Below, piece by piece: positions 33,883 through 41,944 of a DNA stretch of 64,000 nt (position 1 is the stretch's first letter; every line of letters begins with the position of its first letter). Location of the stretch: NCBI RefSeq assembly GCF_017921815.1, contig NZ_JAGEMM010000003.1, positions 1-64,000 of the forward strand, read 5' to 3'. The notes beneath the pieces were generated by a model. The model worked only from the letters and a program-made list of their open reading frames with translations. It made no database searches and was not told the DNA's origin. This DNA is from Microvirga antarctica. GTDB taxonomy: Bacteria > Pseudomonadota > Alphaproteobacteria > Rhizobiales > Beijerinckiaceae. Position numbers and translations under genes: made by a program.

Positions 33883-35199
33883 TCAGTTCATCGCCTTGCC
33901 AAGCAGATTCTCTCGCAGCGTCCTGCCGGTGTATTCCTTTCGAAACAGCCCGCGCCGCTGCAGTTCCGGCACGACCGAGCGGCAGAACTGCTCGATCATG
34001 CCCGGGAAATAGGTCGGTGCGACGATGAAGCCATCGCAGCCCCCGCTCTCGAAGATATGCTGGAGATGGTCGGCCACCTGGGCGGGTGTGCCGACGATCT
34101 CGTCGTCCTTGTCGGCGGTCACCGCCTGCGCGAGCGTGATGCCCTTTTCGGCCACGGCCTGGGTCAGCCGGTCCTCGGCGCCGCGAATGCCCTGGTTTCC
34201 CTGGAGTTCAGCCATGCTCTTGGTGTCCGTGAGCTTGTTGACATCGGCGCCGATGCTGCCCGAGATGCGTGCAGCCCAGGTTTCCGGCTTGACCAAGCTC
34301 TTGAGATAGGCGGCCCGTTCCCGCGCGATGGATTCCGTCTCGCCAAGCACGAAGGTGCTGGCCTGCAAGATGACGCAATCATCGGGGCTGCGGCCAAAAG
34401 TGCTCATGCGGGTCTTGATGTCGGTGTAGAATTCCTGCATCGCGCCGAGATTGCGCTGGTCGGTGAAGATCGCCTCGGCCCAGCGACCCGCAAAGTCGCG
34501 TCCGCGGTCTGAGCTGCCCGCCTGCATGATCACGGGTCGGCCTTGCGGACTGCGCGGCGTCGGCAGCGGCCCGCGGGTCTTGACCCAACGCCCTTCGTAA
34601 TCAACGTAGTGAACCTTGTCGGGATCGGCGAAGACACCGTTCTCCTTGTCGAACACGAAGGCATCCGCGTCCCAGCTGTCCCAAAGCGCGAAACACGCCT
34701 CCAGAACTTCGTCGGCCCGATCGTACCGCTCTTCGCGCGGAGGCAGGGTCCCGCCAACATTCTTCGCCTCGAGGTCGGCGGCCGAGGTCACGACGTTCCA
34801 GGCAGCGCGCCCTCCGCTCAACACGTCGAGAGACAGGAGCCAGCGCGCCAGATGGTATGGATTGTGGAATGTCGAGGAAAGCGTGATGCCGAGTCCGAGA
34901 TGGGTGGTGGCCGCGGCCATCACAGGCAGGACCACCATTGGGTCGAGGTAGCTGATCTGGCCGCCATTGCGGACGTAAGTCTCGAAGCTGCCGCCGTAAA
35001 TGTCGTAGATGCCGATGAGATCAGCGAAGAAACAACCGTCAAATTTCGCATCCTCGAGCGTTCGCGCATATTGCGCATAACGCGCCGGGGTCAGGAAGTC
35101 GTCCAGCGTCGACTCTGGGTGCCTCCAGCCACCCATATGGCGCGCGGTGGGACCGGTCTTCGAATAGGCTACGAGGCGCATCTGGCGGCGTGTCGTCAC
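33883..35199 (-). CDS. LLM-class flavin-dependent monooxygenase 2 (NtaA/SnaA/DszA family)
   Basis: A 438-residue paralogue of LLM1 with the same landmarks: LEDAKFDGCFFADLIGIY, LLSLDVLSGGRAAWNVVTSA, PVIMQAGSSDRGRDFAGR and the C-terminal RKEYTGRTLRENLLGK. It differs strongly from LLM1 in the substrate-side loops (GGSFETYVRNGGQISYLDP). It heads the minus-strand unit that continues with the ABC genes, LLM1 and flavin reductase. A 19-bp dyad lies 47 bp upstream. Two monooxygenases of one family in one operon may act on successive bonds of one substrate. Confidence 0.9.
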   Translation of the reverse strand: MTTRRQMRLVAYSKTGPTARHMGGWRHPESTLDDFLTPARYAQYARTLEDAKFDGCFFADLIGIYDIYGGSFETYVRNGGQISYLDPMVVLPVMAAATTHLGLGITLSSTFHNPYHLARWLLSLDVLSGGRAAWNVVTSAADLEAKNVGGTLPPREERYDRADEVLEACFALWDSWDADAFVFDKENGVFADPDKVHYVDYEGRWVKTRGPLPTPRSPQGRPVIMQAGSSDRGRDFAGRWAEAIFTDQRNLGAMQEFYTDIKTRMSTFGRSPDDCVILQASTFVLGETESIARERAAYLKSLVKPETWAARISGSIGADVNKLTDTKSMAELQGNQGIRGAEDRLTQAVAEKGITLAQAVTADKDDEIVGTPAQVADHLQHIFESGGCDGFIVAPTYFPGMIEQFCRSVVPELQRRGLFRKEYTGRTLRENLLGKAMN

Positions 35200-35245
35200 G
35201 CTCGTTCTCCCTCTGGCTGAAGTAACGCCTGCCCCAACATCTCCA

Positions 35246-35264
35246 GAGCATAGCGTCTACGCTC
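35246..35264. promoter_or_regulatory. 19-bp dyad upstream of LLM2
   Basis: GAGCATAGCGTCTACGCTC has matching arms GAGCATAG and CTACGCTC (7 of 8 pairs). It lies 47 bp before the LLM2 start and differs from the RTTYGTnnACRAAY operators, so the LLM/ABC unit may answer to another regulator. Confidence 0.45.
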
Positions 35265-35358
35265 TTTTTGACAAGCTGCCTTGTAGTTGCTTCGATTCAA
35301 AGCTGCTTATCTTTCGGCAAATCTGTTGAAGGATTGAGCAATCGGGTGAGATTTTAGA

Positions 35359-35372
35359 ATTTGTTGACGAAC
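35359..35372. promoter_or_regulatory. Operator E (marR2 promoter)
   Basis: ATTTGTTGACGAAC fully fits RTTYGTnnACRAAY. It lies about 100 bp before marR2 and 160 bp before LLM2. Its position suits autoregulation of marR2. Confidence 0.6.
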
Positions 35373-35471
35373 AAAATAGAAGGTAGACACTTGAACGGCG
35401 AGGGCGGTCTGTCGCGTTCCATTCGCCGCACAACACGCGCAGCCAGCCCTGCGGGACCAGGGGGAATGACG

Positions 35472-35915
35472 ATGGAAGAGCCTTCGACGGCCGAGGCGGG
35501 CGGCTATGATGTCACCCAGCAGATCGGCCATCTGCTGCGGAAGGCTTATCAGCGCCATCTCGCGATCTTCCACGACAGGCTCGCACACTATCAACTGACC
35601 TCTGCGCAGTTTGTGACGCTGTGCATCCTGCGGGATCAAGGCGCTTCGTCCCAGGTCGATCTGGTCCGGGCGACTGCGGTCGACCAGGCCACCATCCGCG
35701 GCGTCGTCGATCGCCTGAAGAGGCGGGGCCTGATCGCCCTGAAGCGTGACGGCGCCGATGCCCGGAAGATCGTGATCTCGCTGACGACGACAGGCTCGCA
35801 GCTGCTGGAGGCGACGATTCCCGAAGCCCACGGGGTCACCCAAGCGACAGTGGAGGACCTCAATCCGGCAGAGCGGCTCGCGCTGGACTACCTCCTGCGC
35901 AAGCTCTCCCCCTAG
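35472..35915 (+). CDS. MarR-family transcriptional regulator 2
   Basis: A 147-residue winged-helix repressor: dimer helix YDVTQQIGHLLRKAYQRHLAIF, recognition region SSQVDLVRATAVDQATIRGVVDRLK, wing DGADARKIVISLTTTG. It resembles MarR1 along its length. ATG 35472 has a GGGGG site 7 bp upstream; ATG 35466 would sit too close. It is convergent with hnr and preceded by an exact operator dyad, so it is the best candidate for the regulator that binds the five related sites. Confidence 0.88.
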   Translation: MEEPSTAEAGGYDVTQQIGHLLRKAYQRHLAIFHDRLAHYQLTSAQFVTLCILRDQGASSQVDLVRATAVDQATIRGVVDRLKRRGLIALKRDGADARKIVISLTTTGSQLLEATIPEAHGVTQATVEDLNPAERLALDYLLRKLSP

Positions 35916-35994
35916 CAACGAATCGGCAGCAACGGCGATAGGCCGTCGAGCAAGCCACCTATCCCGCGCAGAAGGCGAATGAGCCATGGCGCTA

Positions 35995-37473
35995 TTAGTC
36001 CAAAAGCCGCGCGCCGGGCGCGAGAGGCCATCGATTGTCGATGCGCTGCGGCATCCGGAGCTGGCCTGCCGCCCTGAGGCTCTCGAGCCGGACGACATGA
36101 TCCATATGCCCGCCAAGCTTCTCGTAGTCCGCGAGCGTCAGAGTGAATTCGAGCGGAGCCACCAAGGCGGGTGTCGGGACATAGCCGAAGGCGTTCTCGG
36201 GCAGGCGGGTCACGTCTACCATGAAGGTGATGCCGCCGCCTGGCCAGATATAGACCGGGGCGCCGCCACAGGTGACATAGGTGAGCGCCGCCTTGACGGA
36301 CTGGGTCAGCCGCACCGGATTTTCGGTGACGCCGGCACGCAGCGATCCGCCCGCTCCACCGATAAAGAGCACCGTCGACAGTGCCGGCTCGCAGTTTTCA
36401 GCGATGCGATTGACCGGCTCGACGAGGGCAACGGGGATATCCATCTGGATGGGGCGAAGGTCTTGGCCGAGTTCGTAATAGGCCGCATGCTCCCCCGTGG
36501 TCGAAACCATGAGAAGGCGCAGGCCGGGGCGCGCAACCTTGGGATCGAACGGCCCCAGAATTTCGAGGGGATCGCTGATATTCGTGCCGCCCCAGCCGGT
36601 GCCGGGCTGCGCAACCTGGAAGTAACGGCCCGGTGTCGAACGCCGACCCTTGAGCTTGATGCCCGTTGGCGGAATGTCGAGCAGTTTGCCGGCCTGATGT
36701 TCCGAAAGAACGCCGGTGATGTGGTCGTCCACCACGACCACCTCGTCGACCTTGCCATGCCATTGCTTGGCGAAGATGCCAATGGTGGCGGATCCGCAGC
36801 CGACACGCATGCGTTTTTCGGTGACGCCGTTGACGATCGGCGGGTGGCCGGCCTGTACAACCACGGTTTCGCCGCCGTCGATCGCGAGTTCGACCGCTTT
36901 GCCATTGCTGAGTGACAGCAACGCATCGCAAGTGACGCGGCCTTCCTTCTTGGAGCCGCCGGTGAGATGATGCACTCCACCGAGGGACAGCATCTGCGAG
37001 CCGTATTCCCCGGTGGTGACATGACCAACAGCTTCGCCATCGAAACGGACGATCGCCGTCTCCGGCCCCAAGAACCGATCGGTGTCGATTTTCACTTTGA
37101 CGCCGCAATAGCTGAAGATGCCCTCGGTCACGACGGTAACCATGTCGACGCCGTCAATTTCGGAGGCGACGATAAAGGGCGCTGGCTTGTAATCAGGATA
37201 CGTCGTACCGGCGCCGATCGCGGTCACAAAGGCTTCCCTCGGACGGACAATCTCTCCGTTCCACTCACCTGTTGCGACGAAGGGGACGACCTCGCCGCCC
37301 TGATCAAGCGTTCGCTCGAGGACAATATGTGGCGCCATCCGGACCAGTTCGCCCTCGACGTTGCCGTAGCGATCACAGGCGCCAACCGCTCCCGGCTTGA
37401 TGAAGCACATCACCGGGCACGCATCGCACCGAATCTTGTCATCCTGAACGGAGGCCGTCGTTGCGATGGACAT
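35995..37473 (-). CDS. hnr: 6-hydroxynicotinate reductase
   Basis: A 492-residue protein matching the Eubacterium barkeri Hnr type, which reduces 6-hydroxynicotinate to 1,4,5,6-tetrahydro-6-oxonicotinate with reduced ferredoxin and holds covalent flavin and Fe-S clusters. Cysteines 16, 19, 23 and 33 (RCDACPVMCFIKPG ... GAC) form the N-terminal cluster site. More conserved Cys occur in SYCGVK, RVTCDALL, RVGCGSATI, AENCEPAL and VTCGGAP. Glycine-rich IGGAGGSLRAG may contact flavin. Operator C lies 30 bp upstream. With NicAB, Ena, FdxA and Fpr it completes a reductive route. No ApbE-type consensus is obvious in it. Confidence 0.85.
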   Translation of the reverse strand: MSIATTASVQDDKIRCDACPVMCFIKPGAVGACDRYGNVEGELVRMAPHIVLERTLDQGGEVVPFVATGEWNGEIVRPREAFVTAIGAGTTYPDYKPAPFIVASEIDGVDMVTVVTEGIFSYCGVKVKIDTDRFLGPETAIVRFDGEAVGHVTTGEYGSQMLSLGGVHHLTGGSKKEGRVTCDALLSLSNGKAVELAIDGGETVVVQAGHPPIVNGVTEKRMRVGCGSATIGIFAKQWHGKVDEVVVVDDHITGVLSEHQAGKLLDIPPTGIKLKGRRSTPGRYFQVAQPGTGWGGTNISDPLEILGPFDPKVARPGLRLLMVSTTGEHAAYYELGQDLRPIQMDIPVALVEPVNRIAENCEPALSTVLFIGGAGGSLRAGVTENPVRLTQSVKAALTYVTCGGAPVYIWPGGGITFMVDVTRLPENAFGYVPTPALVAPLEFTLTLADYEKLGGHMDHVVRLESLRAAGQLRMPQRIDNRWPLAPGARLLD

Positions 37474-37502
37474 GGACAGGCTGCCTGCCTTAGCACTATT
37501 TC

Positions 37503-37516
37503 ATTTGTATACGAAC
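37503..37516. promoter_or_regulatory. Operator C (hnr promoter)
   Basis: ATTTGTATACGAAC fully matches RTTYGTnnACRAAY and lies 30-43 bp before the hnr start, where a repressor would cover the promoter. Confidence 0.6.
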
Positions 37517-37719
37517 GATAGTGCCGTCGCGTATCGACCCTGTCAAGGTGCATTCTCCGCAGCCGAGAAGGCGCTCCTTGCCCTGTGATGTTCGCATGCA
37601 GCGAACTTGGCGGTCACGGTCACGGTTCCGAGGCCGGGATGAGCTTCGGCGGGCGATAAAAGCAAATGTCGGCGATCCTTTGCCGGCAGCAAAACAGCAT
37701 TGACGGCGATCGCGAGATC

Positions 37720-37733
37720 GTTAGCTTACAAAC
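37720..37733. promoter_or_regulatory. Operator D (cysteine hydrolase/mal promoter), weak match
   Basis: GTTAGCTTACAAAC keeps one exact half-site (ACAAAC) and a degenerate other half. It lies 34-47 bp before the cysteine hydrolase start in the divergent spacer shared with hnr. Confidence 0.4.
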
Positions 37734-37766
37734 AAATATCCAATTTGCTGCGTCGATGGAGTCTCG

Positions 37767-38420
37767 ATGTCTATCCTTGACCGCTTCCTCGCACCCGCCC
37801 TTGTCATCGTCGATATGCAGAATGACTTCGTGCGTGTCGGCGCCCCGCTCGAAGTGCCGGCAACGCGCGACACGCTGGAGCAGCACCGCCGCCTCATCGA
37901 CGCTTTTCGCCGGCGCGCTCTGCCGGTGGTCTATTTGCGATGGATATCCGTCCCGCAGGATCCTTATCTGCAATTGTTGCCGCATTTCAGTTGGGTGGGA
38001 AATCTCGACGAGAACATCGCGGCCTGCCGGCCGGGGCGAATGCGTTACTACAGCGAACTGGGCGCGGAGTCCGATGCTGCGGCGGTGATCGACGAACTCG
38101 CGCCTTGCGACGGTGATCTGCAGATCGACAAACGCGGATATGGTGGCTTCCTTGGCACGGAGTTACATGAGCGTCTGCAAGCGCTTGGCGTTCAGTCTCT
38201 GATCGTCACCGGCGTCGTCGCCGAAATCTGCGTCGAGGACACAGTTCGACAGGCGTTCCAGTTTCATTACCGGACCACCGTCGTGTCGGACGCGGTTGCC
38301 AGCCGCAGACCGGATCGTCAGGCGGCAATGCTGGAAAGGATCGCGGCCGGATATGGCTGGGTCTCGACGAGCGATGAGGTCGTGGACGCGCTCGCCCATG
38401 CGCGATGGCCTGAGAGATAG
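37767..38420 (+). CDS. Cysteine hydrolase (isochorismatase-like family)
   Basis: A 217-residue amidohydrolase of the isochorismatase-like fold. The catalytic triad is visible: Asp in LVIVDMQNDFV, Lys in IDKRGYGGFLG, Cys in VTGVVAEICVEDT. The family includes nicotinamidase, maleamate amidohydrolase and N-carbamoyl hydrolases. ATG 37767 follows a GGAG site. It is divergent from hnr and 4 bp upstream of the methylaspartate ammonia-lyase gene. It could release ammonia from an amide such as nicotinamide or from a ring-opened intermediate; the sequence does not decide. Confidence 0.88.
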   Translation: MSILDRFLAPALVIVDMQNDFVRVGAPLEVPATRDTLEQHRRLIDAFRRRALPVVYLRWISVPQDPYLQLLPHFSWVGNLDENIAACRPGRMRYYSELGAESDAAAVIDELAPCDGDLQIDKRGYGGFLGTELHERLQALGVQSLIVTGVVAEICVEDTVRQAFQFHYRTTVVSDAVASRRPDRQAAMLERIAAGYGWVSTSDEVVDALAHARWPER

Positions 38421-38424
38421 AAGA

Positions 38425-39684
38425 ATGCGGATCGCAGACGCTCTGTTTTCGCTCGGCCTGTCCGGCTATGTCCATCGCGACCTCGCGGCGATAAAGGGCG
38501 GGGCGGTCGCCGATGGCATGTTGTTTGCAGGCAAGCCGGTGTCTCCAGGCTTTCGCAGCATCGTCGAGGCGTGCCGCACCGTCTCGATCATGCTCGTGCT
38601 CGAGGATGGGCAGGTCGCCTTTGGCGACTGCGCCGACGTGATCCTCGCTGGAATCGGAGGCAGGGACCCCGCTTTTCATGGTGACGATCACCTGGCATTG
38701 CTGACCGACGACATCAGGCCATGGCTGATCGGGCGTGACGCCAGAGAGTTTCGCATCAATGCAGAGGAAATCGATCGCCTGACATTTCACGGGGTCCGAT
38801 CGCATACCGCGATCCGCTACGGCGCCAGTCAGGCCCTGCTTCACGCGGCGAGTTTGTCAGGACGCTGTACGATGGCGGAGGTCATCGCCGACCAATACGG
38901 ATCGACCCTTTCGACAACGCCTCTCAAGCTGTTGGCGTCTTGCGAGCGCGACGATCAGCGCCAACTCGACCGGATGATCCTGAAGCAGGTCGACCTGCTG
39001 CCGCACGCCAGTTTCACCATCGCCGATCAACATGTCGGCCTTGATGGCGGGAAACTCCTGGATTTTGTATCGCAGGTCAGCAAGCGCATCGCGGCCATAG
39101 GCGCGCCGGGATATCATCCTCGCATCCATGTTGACGTCTACGGCACATTGGGCGAGGTGTTTCCGAATCCGGAGGATTTGGTAGCCTATCTCGGAACGCT
39201 CCGCCAAGCGGCGCGCCCCTACGAACTGATCGTGGAATCACCCGTTATCGCCGGGTCCCGCGAGGAGCAGATTGCCACGCTCAAGACACTCCGGACAGCC
39301 CTTTCCAAGGCGTCGGTCGCAGTCGAACTGATCGCCGACGAATGGTGCAACGGGCTGGAAGACGTCAGGGCTTTCGCTGAAGCCGGTGCGGCGGATTATC
39401 TCCAGATCAAGACCCCTGATCTCGGCGGCATCACCAATACGATCGAAGCTCTCTTGCATTGCCGGCAGCGTGGCGTCGGCGCATGCCTCGGCGGCACAGC
39501 CAACGAGACTGATCAATCCGCACGCATCACGGCGCATATTGGGTTGGCCTGCGGAGCCGACTTCATGCTCACCAAGCCAGGGCTGGGCGGAGATGAGGGC
39601 CTCATGATCGTGACGAACGAGATGGCCAGATCCCTGGAGTTGATCCGTGCACGCCCAATGTCAAAGCGAGCTTTGACAAGTTGA
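38425..39684 (+). CDS. mal: Methylaspartate ammonia-lyase
   Basis: A 419-residue enolase-superfamily enzyme that interconverts threo-3-methylaspartate with mesaconate and ammonia. The N-terminal capping domain (ADALFSLGLSGYVHRDLAAIK) and barrel are complete. Catalytic His is in HPRIHVDVYGTLGEVF, metal-ligand acids in ELIVESPV and LIADEWCNG, and catalytic Lys in YLQIKTPDLGG (Lys331 equivalent). The length equals clostridial MAL. ATG 38425 is preferred as it begins at the conserved MRIADALFS. It is not a known step of nicotinate breakdown, so it hints at an extra substrate or a branched C5 intermediate. It is the last gene before the right att repeats. Confidence 0.88.
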   Translation: MRIADALFSLGLSGYVHRDLAAIKGGAVADGMLFAGKPVSPGFRSIVEACRTVSIMLVLEDGQVAFGDCADVILAGIGGRDPAFHGDDHLALLTDDIRPWLIGRDAREFRINAEEIDRLTFHGVRSHTAIRYGASQALLHAASLSGRCTMAEVIADQYGSTLSTTPLKLLASCERDDQRQLDRMILKQVDLLPHASFTIADQHVGLDGGKLLDFVSQVSKRIAAIGAPGYHPRIHVDVYGTLGEVFPNPEDLVAYLGTLRQAARPYELIVESPVIAGSREEQIATLKTLRTALSKASVAVELIADEWCNGLEDVRAFAEAGAADYLQIKTPDLGGITNTIEALLHCRQRGVGACLGGTANETDQSARITAHIGLACGADFMLTKPGLGGDEGLMIVTNEMARSLELIRARPMSKRALTS

Positions 39685-39864
39685 ATCGATGCAGCTCGGG
39701 CTCTCTTGCAGGCGGCGGATTTGAGTCCCGGCACCGATCGTTGTGGTCCTGCCCCCGAAACACATGTAAGTCTCTGATAACGAAGGGAACGGCTCGGAGA
39801 GGAAGCGGCAGAAATCGCCAGGAAACCAAAGCCGTAGCATTTGCATGGGGGCGGGTAGGTGAAT

Positions 39865-39907
39865 GAATCCCACTTGCGGCACCATATTCTCTTGCGGCAC
39901 CATTTTT
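39865..39907 (+). repeat. Attachment-core direct repeats, right side (two copies)
   Basis: Copy R1 (39865-39885) matches the left site 14761-14781 at 20 of 21 bases. Copy R2 (39889-39907) is CTCTTGCGGCACCATTTTT, identical to 14767-14785. Two close-set copies are what repeated integration or imprecise excision at one site would leave. No tRNA gene body is attached; the T-arm homology in R1 ends after GAATCCC. Confidence 0.7.
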
Positions 39908-40136
39908 TCCTCGGCCTGTTATCGTCTTCGCTGTCCGCTGGTTCGCACGTCTGACATCCGTTCCGTCCGCTTTTAGGGCTGCACGTCGACAGCCACGTGT
40001 GAACGGGCCCATATCGCCTGCCACTGGCGCCGGCGCAGATCAAAGGACGTCCGGGGCGGTCCGCGCAGACGGACGTCGTCCGATTTGCAAGCCGGCCACT
40101 CGCGCCTTCACTCATCAAGCCTGGGAGATACACGTC
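39908..40136. other. Spacer after the island end
   Basis: No gene is recognised between the right att copies and the cupin gene. The spacer carries only the ribosome-binding region of the cupin (GGGAG, about 15 bp before its ATG). Confidence 0.4.
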
Positions 40137-40580
40137 ATGACATTCTTGCGCGGCGCAGCGCTTCTTGCCGCACTTTTCGCGGCTACCGGAGTCGCGGCCG
40201 AAAGTGCCTCGACGACGGCCCCCGGTCCCATCACGGTCAAGGCGCTCGCGTCCGCGACGCAAACCGCTTCAGGGCAGCCGATCGTCTTCCCCTCCGGGGA
40301 TGGCCGCGCCGTTGTGAGCGAATACACGATCCCGCCGGCCGCAGCCCTGCCGCTCCACGAACATCCCTATCCCCGCGTCGCCTATATGCTGCAGGGCACC
40401 CTGGAGGTGACCGATCGGGATACCGGCCAGGTCTTTCTCTACAAGCCCGGGGATGTGGTCGTGGAGGTGATCGGGCAGCGTCATCTGGGGCGTAACACGG
40501 GCAGCGATCCGGTTCGCCTCATCGTGTTCGACACTCTTCCGGCCACTGTCGGCAGCAACGTCGTACTGATCGATAAATAG
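40137..40580 (+). CDS. Secreted cupin-domain protein
   Basis: A 147-residue exported protein with a signal peptide (FLRGAALLAALFAATGVAAE). The single cupin barrel has metal-ligand histidines in LPLHEHPYPRVAYML (cupin motif 1) and QRHLGRN (motif 2). Small periplasmic cupins of this kind bind metals or small molecules; the substrate is not evident. GGGAG precedes the ATG. It stands alone, followed by a strong hairpin at 40629. Confidence 0.8.
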   Translation: MTFLRGAALLAALFAATGVAAESASTTAPGPITVKALASATQTASGQPIVFPSGDGRAVVSEYTIPPAAALPLHEHPYPRVAYMLQGTLEVTDRDTGQVFLYKPGDVVVEVIGQRHLGRNTGSDPVRLIVFDTLPATVGSNVVLIDK

Positions 40581-40628
40581 GCGCGCTCGGACAGCCCGCC
40601 GCGATCTTGCGCGTCGCTCAAACGAAAA

Positions 40629-40661
40629 GCGCCCCGGCTTCAGTCGTCGAAGCCAGGGCGC
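40629..40661 (+). terminator. Hairpin terminator of the cupin gene
   Basis: GCGCCCCGGCTTC and GAAGCCAGGGCGC form a 13-bp stem with one mismatch and a 7-nt loop, 48 bp after the cupin stop. A short CGTGCCTTT follows. The stability and position support termination despite the weak T-run. Confidence 0.6.
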
Positions 40662-41128
40662 CGTGCCTTTGGAGGGCATACCGGTTCGGACAGATACGCA
40701 ACGCGTCCGACCGGCAGAGAATGCCCCGACATAGTTAAAGTTCCGTTCCCCAGCGGAACGATTCGCAGAGTTCTGTGGAAAACCGAGGGATCAGTCACGG
40801 GCAGGGCGACGACCCTCCCTTGCGGCGGCTACCCGGTCGGCCCCGGTCCGACGCGACGACGAAAGCGTAGTTTTTTCGGCATCGGAAGACATCCGTAGGC
40901 AGGTTCCGGAAGAGCGGGTCTTCGCCCACTATCGCTGCCCCATCAATGTCCCGCCGAAGGCAGGACGATGTCTCCCCGCGGATTGGCCCTTACGATGATG
41001 ATCTTGCCCCGCCCCGCGCGCTCGCGCCTGAAACCTCTCGCGCGGTCGCCATCGGGTGCCGCTCTTCGCGGACCGGGCCGTCCTGCATCCTCGCCCTGCC
41101 GCCCAGTCACCGCCGTCCGGAGTTTCCC
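40662..41128. other. 467-bp spacer before the creatininase gene
   Basis: No gene is supported here. The frame leading into the creatininase gene from 40946 lacks family residues and is read as leader. The spacer should contain the promoter of the creatininase/aminopeptidase pair, but no clear boxes were recognised. Confidence 0.4.
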
Positions 41129-41929
41129 ATGAGCCGCAAGATACGACTGCAAGACATGACCTCGGCGGAATTCGCCGAACGGGCGAAGGACAAGCCCGTC
41201 GTGCTGATCCCGTTCGGTGCGCAGGAGACCCAGGGGCCGCATATTCCCATGGGGGATTTCGTCCTGGCCGACGCGCTGGCAACCCGGGTGGCGGAGCGGG
41301 CGGATTGCGTGGTGGCGCCCACGCTCCCCTTCGGCGATTCCGAGTTCTACCGGTCGCTGCCAGGCTGCATCAGTCTGCGTCCGTCGACCTTCGTGTCGGT
41401 GGTCGGTGACATTTGCGAGAACCTTCTGGACCACGGTCTCGACCGGCTCGTCATCTTCAACGGCCAGACCAGCAACGCACCGCTGATCGACCAGGCCGTG
41501 CGTGTCCTGCGCCGGGAGCGCGGTGTCTACATTCCGTGCCTGAATATCTGGCGTATCCTCACCCCGGCCCAGATGCAGGCAATTTATGGCGATGGGCTGC
41601 CGGGAAGTCAGGGCCATGGGGGCGATCCGATCACCTCCATGTTCCTGCACCTCTTTCCGGACCTTGCCCGGATGGATCTGCTGGCCGCGCCCAAGCCCTT
41701 CAAGCAGGCCATGGGTCTGCCGACCCGAAGCATTTCGTCCCTCGACTTCAAGGGCGTGGCCGTGCAAATGCCGTTGGACATGGCCCAGATGTCGGAGAAC
41801 GGGAACCTGTCCGGCAACGGCGCCCGGTCGTCGGCGGAGATCGGCGCGAAAATCGCCGATACCATCGTCGATTTCTCGGCCGCTTTCGTCGATCATTTCA
41901 AGACGTGCGATCCCCGGTCGCTCGGCTGA
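41129..41929 (+). CDS. Creatininase-family amidohydrolase
   Basis: A 266-residue metal-dependent hydrolase of the creatininase fold, acting on cyclic or linear amides. The metal site is recognisable in GAQETQGPHIP followed by MGDFVLAD (Glu, His, Asp near residues 33-45), then FNGQTSN and GHGGDPITSM. ATG 41129 has GGAG upstream and starts at the conserved IRLQDMTSAEF. It is followed 15 bp later by an M17 aminopeptidase gene, suggesting joint attack on a peptide-like or lactam compound. The exact substrate cannot be told. Confidence 0.88.
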   Translation: MSRKIRLQDMTSAEFAERAKDKPVVLIPFGAQETQGPHIPMGDFVLADALATRVAERADCVVAPTLPFGDSEFYRSLPGCISLRPSTFVSVVGDICENLLDHGLDRLVIFNGQTSNAPLIDQAVRVLRRERGVYIPCLNIWRILTPAQMQAIYGDGLPGSQGHGGDPITSMFLHLFPDLARMDLLAAPKPFKQAMGLPTRSISSLDFKGVAVQMPLDMAQMSENGNLSGNGARSSAEIGAKIADTIVDFSAAFVDHFKTCDPRSLG

Positions 41930-41944
41930 GTTCGGTTTCCACAG

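Larger units (their letters stand above)
14767..39902. mobile_element. Putative 25-kb genomic island bounded by 19-bp att repeats
   Basis: CTCTTGCGGCACCATTTTT occurs at 14767-14785 and again at 39889-39907 in the same orientation. A third partial copy is at 39865-39885. The interval carries no integrase of its own and would rely on the one at 13282-14577. The last catabolic gene ends only 180 bp before the right repeats. The layout suggests two elements in tandem at one tRNA-Thr locus. It is also possible that only part of the interval moved. Confidence 0.55.

Noticed and set aside
39690..39740. Second tRNA-like 3' end near GGATTTGAGTCCCGGCACC
   Set aside because: It resembles a T-arm but lacks a matching acceptor and anticodon arm; too weak to call.
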